NCBI GenBank assembly: GCA_019232735.1
Contig: JAFANL010000156.1
Span: 1 to 9,120, forward strand
From: Aquitalea sp.
GTDB lineage: Bacteria; Pseudomonadota; Gammaproteobacteria; Burkholderiales; Chromobacteriaceae
Length of the DNA: 9,120 bases
Direction: 5' to 3'
The notes below the pieces were generated by a model. It saw only the letters and a list, made by a program, of their open reading frames with translations. It ran no database searches and was not told the DNA's origin. Positions 1 to 5,696 of the stretch are shown in pieces (within the stretch, counting starts at the first letter, position 1; every line of letters starts with the position of its first letter). Position numbers and translations under genes: made by a program.

Positions 1-586
1 AACAGCAGGACGGTTCCGCTCCCCGATTCATCGTGAGCAGTTGCGCAGGTTCAGCGCAGATTACTGGTGGATCGTCCTGATTGGTGCCGTGTTCACCCTT
101 GCGCGATTCAGCGAGGCTTTCCTCATCCTGCGTGCCCAGCAAATGGGGGTCAGCAGTAGCTGGGTGCCACTGGTGATGGTGGTCATGTCGGTGTTTTATA
201 CGGCATCTGCCTATCCAGCGGGCTGGCTATCCGATCGTATCAGCCGTCGGCATCTGTTGGGCTTTGGCCTGGGTCTGTTGGTGATTGCTGATCTGGTACT
301 GGGCCAGGCTGCATCTATCAGTGCCGTCTATGCAGGAGCCGCGCTGTGGGGGCTGCATATGGGTTTCAGCCAAGGCATATTAGCTACCCTGGTGGCCGAT
401 ACGACGCCCAGCGATATGAAGGGGACAGCGTTTGGCTTTTTCAACCTGGTCAGCGGCCTTGCCATGCTGCTGGCAAGCATTCTCGCTGGCAGCCTGTGGC
501 AGTACAGGGGTGCATCAACCACCTTCTATGCCGGTGCGGCCATTAGCGGAGTGGCTTTGCTTTTACTCCGGCAGCGCTCAGTCTAA
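1..586 (+). CDS. MFS transporter, C-terminal half (5' end outside window)
   Basis: This is an inner-membrane major facilitator superfamily permease of unknown substrate. The reading frame is open from the first complete codon at base 2, so the TTG at 41 is only an internal codon and the gene begins upstream of the window. About 195 residues are visible. They hold six hydrophobic segments that match TM7-TM12: WWIVLIGAVFTLARF, WVPLVMVVMSVFYTA, LLGFGLGLLVIADLV, SAVYAGAALWGLHMG, FNLVSGLAMLLASILAG and FYAGAAISGVALLLL. Between TM8 and TM9 lies YPAGWLSDRISRR, the second-half copy of the MFS loop motif (G-x-L-[SA]-D-R-x-x-R-R). The ADTTPSDMKGTAFG loop before TM11 is also typical of the family. The stop is TAA at 584-586. 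It converges on the YncE-like gene, with a shared terminator between them. A functional link to the propeller or rSAM genes is possible but unproven. Confidence 0.88.
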   Translation, partial: TAGRFRSPIHREQLRRFSADYWWIVLIGAVFTLARFSEAFLILRAQQMGVSSSWVPLVMVVMSVFYTASAYPAGWLSDRISRRHLLGFGLGLLVIADLVLGQAASISAVYAGAALWGLHMGFSQGILATLVADTTPSDMKGTAFGFFNLVSGLAMLLASILAGSLWQYRGASTTFYAGAAISGVALLLLRQRSV

Positions 587-713
587 TGCGGTTACCAGAA
601 CCGCTTCAGCAGGGCAGGCCAAGGCATTGTGACTTTGTCATGCTGCACGACACTCGACTTGGTACTTTCCGTGCGGTGTCACTGTTTGCAAAATAGCTTG
701 TTCTTTACGGTAA

Positions 714-751
714 AAAGGGGGCGATGTTCTCAACAGCACATCGCCCCCTTT
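714..751. terminator. Bidirectional intrinsic terminator between convergent genes
   Basis: Perfect 14-bp inverted repeat (AAAGGGGGCGATGT at 714-727, ACATCGCCCCCTTT at 738-751) with a 10-nt loop. Read on the minus strand, the stem ends in a run of five T (complement of 712-716), a good terminator for the YncE-like gene whose stop is at 809. Read on the plus strand it ends in three T and would serve the MFS gene 128 bp upstream. The rest of 587-808 shows no gene. Confidence 0.85.
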
Positions 752-808
752 GGCTCCGTTACGGACATTCCGGTTCAGTAAACTGACCCGCCATGGCGGC
801 TTCGCCGT

Positions 809-1882
809 TTATTTTCCAACGCCATAGGTCAACAGTACGAAGCTGTCCGGCTGATAAAAATTGGGGTAGAAAAAGGAAGGGGCTCGATTAAGCTTCTTGC
901 CCGGATCCTGCACGCCCTCGGCGGTTACCAGGTAGAGTTTTTTGGTCTGGGGATCCAGTGCCATCGTACGCGCACTGGGGCGCGTCATGACTGACTGTGT
1001 CATCTCGTAGTGATCAGGATCTTTTTGTCCGTACACCACCAGATTGCTCTCGATGCCATTGCTGGCAAACACTTGCTTGCTATCCGCATCGTAGATCACT
1101 TCATCGACGCCGCGCCCAAGCGGCAATGTCGCAACTTGATGACCATCCTTGCCGTCAAGTACCAGCAGCACGGGCTTGTCCCCGCGGCAACCGATGAAGA
1201 TACGGTCCTGTTTCTTGTCCAGAGCCACACTATTGGATTGCGTGCAGGATACGGGCCACTCATCACTGACCAGCATCTTTTCCATATTCAGACGAATGAC
1301 GCGATTCTTGTCGCGTAGGGCAAAGAGAATATTGCCTTTGCCATCCGCAACCGGGCGTTCGAGCTTTTCTCCATCCACTTTGACTCGCCCCAGTTCATTC
1401 CCATCGCGCGCACTCAGGATCAGCACGGTGGAATCGTCCCCCATCATGAATGCCACGCGGTGGGTGACCGGATCATAAACATTCCCGTCGGCATTGCTGC
1501 CAAATTTGATGCGCTTGACCAAGGAAAAGTCGTCCAACTTGAACAAGGTGGTGGAACCATCCTCGTTACTGGTGAAACCCATTCCTTCGGCAGTCGCCAG
1601 CGCCGTGTCCCCTGCGTGTTCGGTACCGGGGATTTTCGCCTTCACCAGTTGCATATTCCGGACGTCTACAACGCTGACACCATCTTCATGGCGATTGATA
1701 AACAGATATTGCCGTCTAGCATCGAAGGTCAAATAGTCCCAGCTAGGTTGCGGTGTGCTGAATTTGAGTGTCGATTGCAGCTGGTAATAGCCATTACTCC
1801 CGTCGGCGAGTGCGGCCTGGCTGGATCCGCCGCACACGGCCACCAGGGTCAGCAGCTGCCACAGCATTTTTCTTGCCTTCAT
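809..1882 (-). CDS. Exported YncE-like (YVTN-type) beta-propeller protein
   Basis: A 357-residue secreted protein. Residues 1-26 form a Sec signal peptide: basic MKARK, hydrophobic core LWQLLTLVAV, and a cleavage site near SQA-A or ALA-D. C17 is not in a lipobox, because V16 precedes it, so a soluble periplasmic protein is expected. The mature part is a series of propeller blades, each opening with a D-x-x-x-x-x-[LIV]-[FY] turn (FDARRQYLF near 53, DPVTHRVAF near 137, DGKGNILFA near 180, DKKQDRIFI near 222, DADSKQVFA near 265, DPQTKKLYLV near 310). This is the pattern of YncE/YVTN proteins, which lack a known catalytic activity. C213 and C232 are the only cysteines after the signal peptide and could form a disulfide. 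The frame extends 17 codons upstream to an ATG at 1933, but the strong Shine-Dalgarno site selects 1882. The gene is divergent from the radical SAM gene, so a shared role is plausible. The substrate or partner is unknown. Confidence 0.85.
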   Translation of the reverse strand: MKARKMLWQLLTLVAVCGGSSQAALADGSNGYYQLQSTLKFSTPQPSWDYLTFDARRQYLFINRHEDGVSVVDVRNMQLVKAKIPGTEHAGDTALATAEGMGFTSNEDGSTTLFKLDDFSLVKRIKFGSNADGNVYDPVTHRVAFMMGDDSTVLILSARDGNELGRVKVDGEKLERPVADGKGNILFALRDKNRVIRLNMEKMLVSDEWPVSCTQSNSVALDKKQDRIFIGCRGDKPVLLVLDGKDGHQVATLPLGRGVDEVIYDADSKQVFASNGIESNLVVYGQKDPDHYEMTQSVMTRPSARTMALDPQTKKLYLVTAEGVQDPGKKLNRAPSFFYPNFYQPDSFVLLTYGVGK

Positions 1883-1889
1883 CTTGCAT

Positions 1890-1897
1890 CTCCTCCT
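1890..1897 (-). promoter_or_regulatory. Shine-Dalgarno site fixing the YncE-like start
   Basis: The minus strand reads AGGAGGAG, then 7 nt, then ATG at 1882. No comparable site precedes the in-frame ATGs at 1933 or 1927, so the 357-residue form beginning with the signal peptide is preferred over the 374-residue form. Confidence 0.8.
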
Positions 1898-2110
1898 GTT
1901 GTCATCGTCGTGACCTGCACTGTTCATGTGCATGGTCAGGCCAGTCTGATGCTAAGTACGGGTGGATCGAAATTGGGGTTTTCCCACCGCAAGCCGCTGG
2001 CAGGACGGGGGCATGAAATTACGCCAATCAGCGGCTGCGGGCGCGAGGGATAGTCTGTTGGGTGGTGCGTTTCTGCCGCGTACTTGGTGCAAATCAAGGA
2101 GCAGATCATT

Positions 2111-2144
2111 CCATGGGGACACCATAGCCGGTTTTCCACCATGG
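2111..2144 (+). promoter_or_regulatory. Possible stem-loop covering the rSAM ribosome binding site
   Basis: CCATGG at 2111-2116 can pair with CCATGG at 2139-2144. The stem can extend inward through GGA (2117-2119) with TCC (2135-2137) if A2138 bulges. The 3' arm contains the first two bases of the GGAG (2143-2146) that lies 8 nt before the rSAM ATG. If the transcript starts upstream of 2111, the fold could mask the ribosome binding site. The rest of the divergent region 1883-2154 shows no clear -35/-10 pair. Confidence 0.3.
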
Positions 2145-2154
2145 AGTACCCTAG

Positions 2155-3345
2155 ATGTCTGTAGCAATGCCACAAACCTTTCCCATGCACTTTCATGACT
2201 CCTGCCCTCCAAAGGCGGGAGCAGAACCTCCCATCATCGGCGCGCGTGTCGAGCTGCAACTGCTGACCACGCTGAAGTGCAACCTCAAATGCACCTATTG
2301 CTCGCTGGGCGTTGGTAATGTACTGGGTTCCCAGACCGAACTGGAATATGACGTCGACCAGCTGGCAAGTTTTATTGCAACACACCTGCAGGGCAAAGAT
2401 GTTTATGTCACCTTCTACGGAGGCGAGCCCACGCTCAATATGAAGCTGGTGCTGGAGGTGATGCGGCGTTTTCCTCATTTCCGTTATCAACTGCAAACCA
2501 ACGGTACCCTGCTGGACGATGTGCCTGTGTGGGCACTGGAACGCTTATCCAATGTGCTGGTGTCCATTGATGGAGGCGAAGCCATCACCGATGGCTACCG
2601 TGGCCGCGGCATCTATCGCCAGGTGTTGCGTAATCTTGCCCGAGTGCGAAACCAATTGGGTGGCAGTCTGACTGCCCGGGTGACCTGGGGCAATGCAGAT
2701 ACCACGTTCGAGGAGCTGGACCAGCTTGTGGGTGCAGACTCTCCCTTCGATTATCTCTATTGGCAATTCGTGGCCGATGAAATGTATGCCGGGGATTCGA
2801 TCGACAAGCGCAAAGCCGTGCTCACCCAGTTGATCGCGCGTTTCTTTGCGAACGCATCCCAGCTCTATCCCTTGATTCCGGTGATGGGCATTCTGCGCAA
2901 CAAGCTATTCCCCGACCGGGCGCAGGAACTATACGCGGGCCGTACCCAATGCCGCGTTTCCACGCATTTGCTGAATGTCATGCCGAATGGGGAAATCTAC
3001 CCTTGCCCTGACATGATGTATTTACCGAACATGAAAATGGGCGACGTCAAAGACAACAGTCTGCGTCACAGCCCTTTGCAACACACGGCGCGTATGCCCT
3101 GCCAAGCCTGTGAAGCGTACGCGTGGTGCCGTGGCAATTGCATGAAAAACCTGTACCTGGGCTATGAGAAGGGGGATGCCCGCTATCGCAGCCATGTTGT
3201 TGAGCCCATTTGCGAACTGCTACGTTTTATGGGGCAGGAAATCGACAGGCACAATCCGCAAGCCTGGTTCGAAACGGCAAGCTTGGCTGTACGCAAACAA
3301 GTACGTGATTGCGAAGTGTATGAATACGTCGAAATCATGCCCTAG
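2155..3345 (+). CDS. Radical SAM/SPASM enzyme, AF1577-like putative peptide maturase
   Basis: A 396-residue cytoplasmic radical SAM enzyme. The core motif C-x3-C-x2-C is C42, C46 and C49 (KCNLKCTYC) and binds the SAM-cleaving [4Fe-4S] cluster. FYGGEP at 87-92 is the GGEP-type SAM-binding motif. LQTNG at 113-117 and VLVSIDG...TDGYRGRGIYRQV at about 134-157 are later barrel strands whose wording closely recalls the AF1577 group (TIGR04084). That assignment is from memory and not checked by search. The C-terminal SPASM domain is complete: C266-x12-G279-x4-C284, then C316-x2-C319-x5-C325-x3-C329, then C353, enough for two auxiliary [4Fe-4S] clusters. SPASM enzymes commonly modify ribosomal peptides or maturate proteins. 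The ATG at 2155 is chosen because GGAG lies 8 nt upstream; M5 and M11 are alternatives, and the first barrel strand starts only at about residue 32. It is transcribed alone, divergent from the YncE-like gene. No precursor peptide, protease or dedicated exporter is adjacent, so the substrate is unknown. Confidence 0.87.
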   Translation: MSVAMPQTFPMHFHDSCPPKAGAEPPIIGARVELQLLTTLKCNLKCTYCSLGVGNVLGSQTELEYDVDQLASFIATHLQGKDVYVTFYGGEPTLNMKLVLEVMRRFPHFRYQLQTNGTLLDDVPVWALERLSNVLVSIDGGEAITDGYRGRGIYRQVLRNLARVRNQLGGSLTARVTWGNADTTFEELDQLVGADSPFDYLYWQFVADEMYAGDSIDKRKAVLTQLIARFFANASQLYPLIPVMGILRNKLFPDRAQELYAGRTQCRVSTHLLNVMPNGEIYPCPDMMYLPNMKMGDVKDNSLRHSPLQHTARMPCQACEAYAWCRGNCMKNLYLGYEKGDARYRSHVVEPICELLRFMGQEIDRHNPQAWFETASLAVRKQVRDCEVYEYVEIMP

Positions 3346-3594
3346 GCCGGCCTGGCTGATGTAATCGCTGCTTTGGCCAGACGCTGCACTCAGGCCGGGC
3401 TGCACGCTTGGACGCTGTTCATCGTCTGCTGTGCTCGTTAAATAGGGGGCGATGCTGCGTTAAACACGCCTGCGGAATGCGCATTTACACCAGGTAAACT
3501 CCGTCTTCCCGCTTGTTTTTTGCCGTTTTCGCCTTGCCTCGCGCTAGCTCGCGAGACGTTGAACAAGCGCTTGGGTCGTCGGCCTACACCAGAG
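3346..3594. other. Intergenic region downstream of rSAM, no gene recognised
   Basis: About 250 bp between the rSAM stop and the next terminator. Plus-strand ATGs here open frames of only a few codons (for example 3453 and 3478), and the longer open frames on either strand lack a ribosome binding site and run into neighbouring genes. The only structure seen is a short hairpin at 3538-3555 (CTCGCG, 6-nt loop, CGCGAG), preceded by a T-rich stretch near 3515-3530. No precursor peptide is recognised. Confidence 0.6.
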
Positions 3595-3632
3595 AAACGC
3601 TCAACCATGCTGTGGTGATGGTTGAGCGTTTT
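3595..3632. terminator. Bidirectional intrinsic terminator between rSAM and MocR genes
   Basis: Perfect 14-bp inverted repeat (AAACGCTCAACCAT at 3595-3608, ATGGTTGAGCGTTT at 3618-3631) with a 9-nt loop. It is followed on the plus strand by TTTTG and on the minus strand by GTTTCTC. It lies 23 bp past the stop of the MocR-type gene (minus strand) and about 250 bp past the rSAM stop, so it fits the regulator best and can also stop rSAM transcripts. Confidence 0.82.
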
Positions 3633-3654
3633 GTTGTCGGACGCGACGGCTCCG

Positions 3655-5082
3655 TCAGCCTTGCTCGGCATATTGCTGGCGCACCAGCTCACTCAGTCGT
3701 ACCAGCCTGGCCTGCTGGGCTGCGGTCCACGGTTCGGCGCAGGATAGCCGCACACAATGACGGTAGTCGCCACGCGGGGAAAACAGCGGGCCGGGGGCCA
3801 GTCCTATGCCCTCCTGCCGTGCGACTTGGTGCAGGGCCAGGCTGTCGAATTCAGCCGGAAACTCCAGCCACAACACAAAGCCGCCTTGGGGGCGTGTATA
3901 GCGGACATCGGCGGGAAAGTGTCGTGCCAGACCATCCAGCAGTCCCTGCATCTGGCTGGCGATGGCGCGGCGCAAGCGCCGCATGTGACGCGGATAAGCA
4001 CCACTTTCCAGAAAACGCGCCAGCACGGCCTGGTTGAGGGTGGGCGTGGAGTGGGTGCTCAGGTATTTCTGGACCTCCACCTGGCTGCGATAACGGCCCG
4101 GGTCTATCCAGCCTATGCGCAGGCCGGGTGCCACATCCTTGGTGAGCGAGGCACAGTAGAGCACATTGCCGCTGCGATCGAAGGCCTTGATGGGTTTGGG
4201 ACGCTGGCGGCCATAATAGAACTCGCCATAGACATCGTCCTCGATCAGCGGAATGCCGCGCGCCGCCAGCATGTCGGCCACCTTCTCCTTGGCCGCATCC
4301 GGCATCAGCGCGCCCAGCGGATTGGAAAAGTTGGGCACCAGGATGACCGCCTTGATGGCGGCATCGCGCGTGGCCAGTTCCAGCGCGTCCACCGAAATGC
4401 CGCTGACCGGATCGGTGGGGATTTCCACCACCCGCAGGCCCAGCGCCTTCAGCGTGTATAGCAGGGAAAAATAGGCCGGGGACTCCACCGCCACCACATC
4501 GCCCGGACGGGTGAGGGCGCGCAGGGCCAGATTGAGCGCCTCAATGGTGCCCTGGGTCACAATCAGTTGTTCCGGATGCAGTTGGCCGCCCCATTCCAAG
4601 GCCAGCCGGGCAATCTGGCGTTTGAAATCCAGATAACCGCTGGGACGGCCATAGTCGGACAGCAAGTCCGGATGCCTGCGCATGCAGTCCAGCGTGTAGC
4701 GCTGCAACTGGGCAGTAGGCAACAGCGCATGCGGTGCTACTGCACTGCGAAAGCCTTGCATACGCTCGGTGCGTTGCTCCGACTGGTCTTCCACATAGCT
4801 CCACAGCAGCGGGTCGACCGCCACCTCGGTTGGCGCGGCCAGCCGCAGCGCATGGCCGGCCTCGCTGCGGAAGCGGACAAAGTAGCCCGATTGTGGCCTG
4901 GCTTCCACCAGCCCCAGGTCTTCCAGTCGGCGGAAAGCCTGCTGCACGGTGCTCAGGCTGAGGCCGCGCCGCAGCTTCATCTCGCGCAGGGAAGGCAGGC
5001 GCTCGCCGGCACGCAGCACGCGGGCGCTGATCTGGGCGGCGATGTCATCCGCCAGTTGCAGGTAGAGGGGCTGGGTATCCAT
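3655..5082 (-). CDS. MocR-type regulator (GntR winged helix + aminotransferase fold), YdcR-like
   Basis: A 475-residue transcription factor of the MocR subfamily. Residues 1-70 are a GntR winged helix-turn-helix (PLYLQLADDIAAQI, GERLPSLREM, STVQQAFRRLEDLGLVEARPQSGYFV). A linker to about 110 leads into a fold-type I aminotransferase domain that in this family senses PLP or an amino compound. PLP-site residues are recognisable: N254 in NFSNPLG, D282 and Y285 in IEDDVYGE, Schiff-base K315 in ASLTKDVAPGLRIGW, and a carboxylate-binding R445 in CVRLSC. The sequence resembles E. coli YdcR in layout and wording, including IEDDVY. The frame continues to 5172, but the ATG at 5082 gives the normal family N-terminus and the 30 extra residues look like non-coding translation; no strong Shine-Dalgarno site precedes 5082. 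It is divergent from the DUF2917 gene, with repeated ACAGTT boxes between, so autoregulation and control of that gene are likely. The effector is unknown. Confidence 0.9.
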   Translation of the reverse strand: MDTQPLYLQLADDIAAQISARVLRAGERLPSLREMKLRRGLSLSTVQQAFRRLEDLGLVEARPQSGYFVRFRSEAGHALRLAAPTEVAVDPLLWSYVEDQSEQRTERMQGFRSAVAPHALLPTAQLQRYTLDCMRRHPDLLSDYGRPSGYLDFKRQIARLALEWGGQLHPEQLIVTQGTIEALNLALRALTRPGDVVAVESPAYFSLLYTLKALGLRVVEIPTDPVSGISVDALELATRDAAIKAVILVPNFSNPLGALMPDAAKEKVADMLAARGIPLIEDDVYGEFYYGRQRPKPIKAFDRSGNVLYCASLTKDVAPGLRIGWIDPGRYRSQVEVQKYLSTHSTPTLNQAVLARFLESGAYPRHMRRLRRAIASQMQGLLDGLARHFPADVRYTRPQGGFVLWLEFPAEFDSLALHQVARQEGIGLAPGPLFSPRGDYRHCVRLSCAEPWTAAQQARLVRLSELVRQQYAEQG

Positions 5083-5119
5083 GCAGCCATGATAAGGGAT
5101 TGTCGGCGCCTGGCCACGG

Positions 5120-5192
5120 ACAGTTGTGCACAAAAACAGGCAGTACAGTTGGCGAAAAATCGTAACTGTCATGGCTGTTTATCGATAACTGT
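5120..5192. promoter_or_regulatory. Cluster of four ACAGTT boxes, candidate MocR-type operator
   Basis: ACAGTT occurs at 5120-5125 and 5145-5150 on the plus strand, and its complement AACTGT at 5164-5169 and 5187-5192. The two same-strand pairs are spaced 25 bp and 23 bp start to start, and the inner two boxes face each other across 13 bp that include an A-rich centre. Longer agreement exists: GACAGTT is shared by boxes 1 and 3, ACAGTTG by 1 and 2, ACAGTTA by 3 and 4. Direct plus inverted repeats between divergent genes are typical of MocR-family operators such as those of GabR and PdxR. Confidence 0.6.
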
Positions 5193-5223
5193 GTGGCTAC
5201 CGGGCGGCGGTTGCACGCTCTAA

Positions 5224-5242
5224 GCTGTTGTTCATCAACAGC
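5224..5242 (+). promoter_or_regulatory. Perfect hairpin just upstream of the DUF2917 ribosome binding site
   Basis: GCTGTTG (5224-5230), loop TTCAT, CAACAGC (5236-5242): a 7-bp perfect stem. It ends one base before AGGGGAG, which lies 8 nt ahead of the ATG at 5258. It could be an mRNA 5'-end stabiliser, a translation control element or, as DNA, a dyad operator. Confidence 0.4.
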
Positions 5243-5257
5243 AGGGGAGCATGCAAG

Positions 5258-5512
5258 ATGAGCACACTGATATTGCGCCAGGGCGAAGTGATGAGCCTGA
5301 GCGGCCAACTGCCACAGTCCTTGCAGGTACAACAGGGGCGGATCTGGATCAGCTACTGCGGGCAGGATGTGATTCTGGGGCGCGGTGCCAGCTGGCAGCC
5401 GGGCAGGGCCCGTGGCGAAATCCTGCTATTGGAGGCCGTGAACGGGCCCGCTACATTGGCCCTGCAGCTGGCCGGTCAGCAGGCCCCGCTGCGGCTGGCC
5501 AGCTGTAATTAG
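5258..5512 (+). CDS. DUF2917 family small protein
   Basis: An 84-residue protein without signal peptide or membrane segment. It fits the DUF2917 pattern common in Betaproteobacteria: an N-terminal strand (LILRQGEVMSLSG), then V-x-x-G-R-[IV]-W-[IV] (LQVQQGRIWISYCGQDVIL at about 22-40), then a G-rich turn and LLLEAVNGPATLALQL. These short alternating strands suggest a small cupin-like beta barrel, though no metal-binding histidine is present and the molecular role is unknown. The ATG at 5258 is preferred over an in-frame ATG at 5228 because AGGGGAG lies 8 nt upstream. It stands alone, divergent from the MocR-type regulator, and the ACAGTT boxes upstream suggest it is that regulator's target. 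Confidence 0.75.
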   Translation: MSTLILRQGEVMSLSGQLPQSLQVQQGRIWISYCGQDVILGRGASWQPGRARGEILLLEAVNGPATLALQLAGQQAPLRLASCN

Positions 5513-5696
5513 TCAGCCTGCTGGCTGGCAAACGGTAGCCATCAATAGCCATGCAGGAAGTCCGGCCTGGCCGTCAGCTTGAGCGGATGCTGGCGGCCCG
5601 GCCGCTACTTCAGGGTCAATGGCATGGCCTTATCCACTCGCCATGTCGGTGGCACGTTGACACGCCAGTATTGGCCTGCACGACCCGTCCTGTTGC
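5513..5696. other. Convergent intergenic region, no gene; weak hairpins only
   Basis: Between the DUF2917 stop and the amidase stop. A 5-bp hairpin (CAGCC, loop TGCT, GGCTG, 5514-5527) directly follows the DUF2917 stop, and a GC-only palindrome lies at 5593-5605 (GCGGCC C GGCCGC). Neither is followed by a T-run, so no clear intrinsic terminator is called for either gene. Confidence 0.4.

Noticed and set aside
41..43. TTG at 41 as the start of the MFS gene
   Set aside because: The frame is open to the window edge and the visible part is only the second half (TM7-12) of a permease, so the true start is upstream.
2141..2164. Seven-codon frame (MEYPRCL) overlapping the rSAM start
   Set aside because: No ribosome binding site precedes it, and its ATG overlaps the rSAM Shine-Dalgarno region.
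1936..2496. 186-codon minus-strand frame antisense to the rSAM start
   Set aside because: It overlaps the well-supported rSAM gene, has no recognisable domain and no ribosome binding site.
3444..3454. Repeat of the 11-mer AGGGGGCGATG also found at 716-726 in the first terminator stem
   Set aside because: The second copy lacks the complementary arm, so there is no hairpin. Probably coincidence or a decayed terminator remnant; not enough for a repeat call.
3438..4037. Open frames of 84 (minus) and 174 (plus) codons across the terminator and the MocR 3' end
   Set aside because: They cross a strong bidirectional terminator, overlap the MocR coding region and have unstructured, low-quality translations.
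4567..5223. 218-codon plus-strand frame opposite the MocR N-terminal half
   Set aside because: Shadow of the regulator; no domain, no ribosome binding site, and it runs through the operator region.
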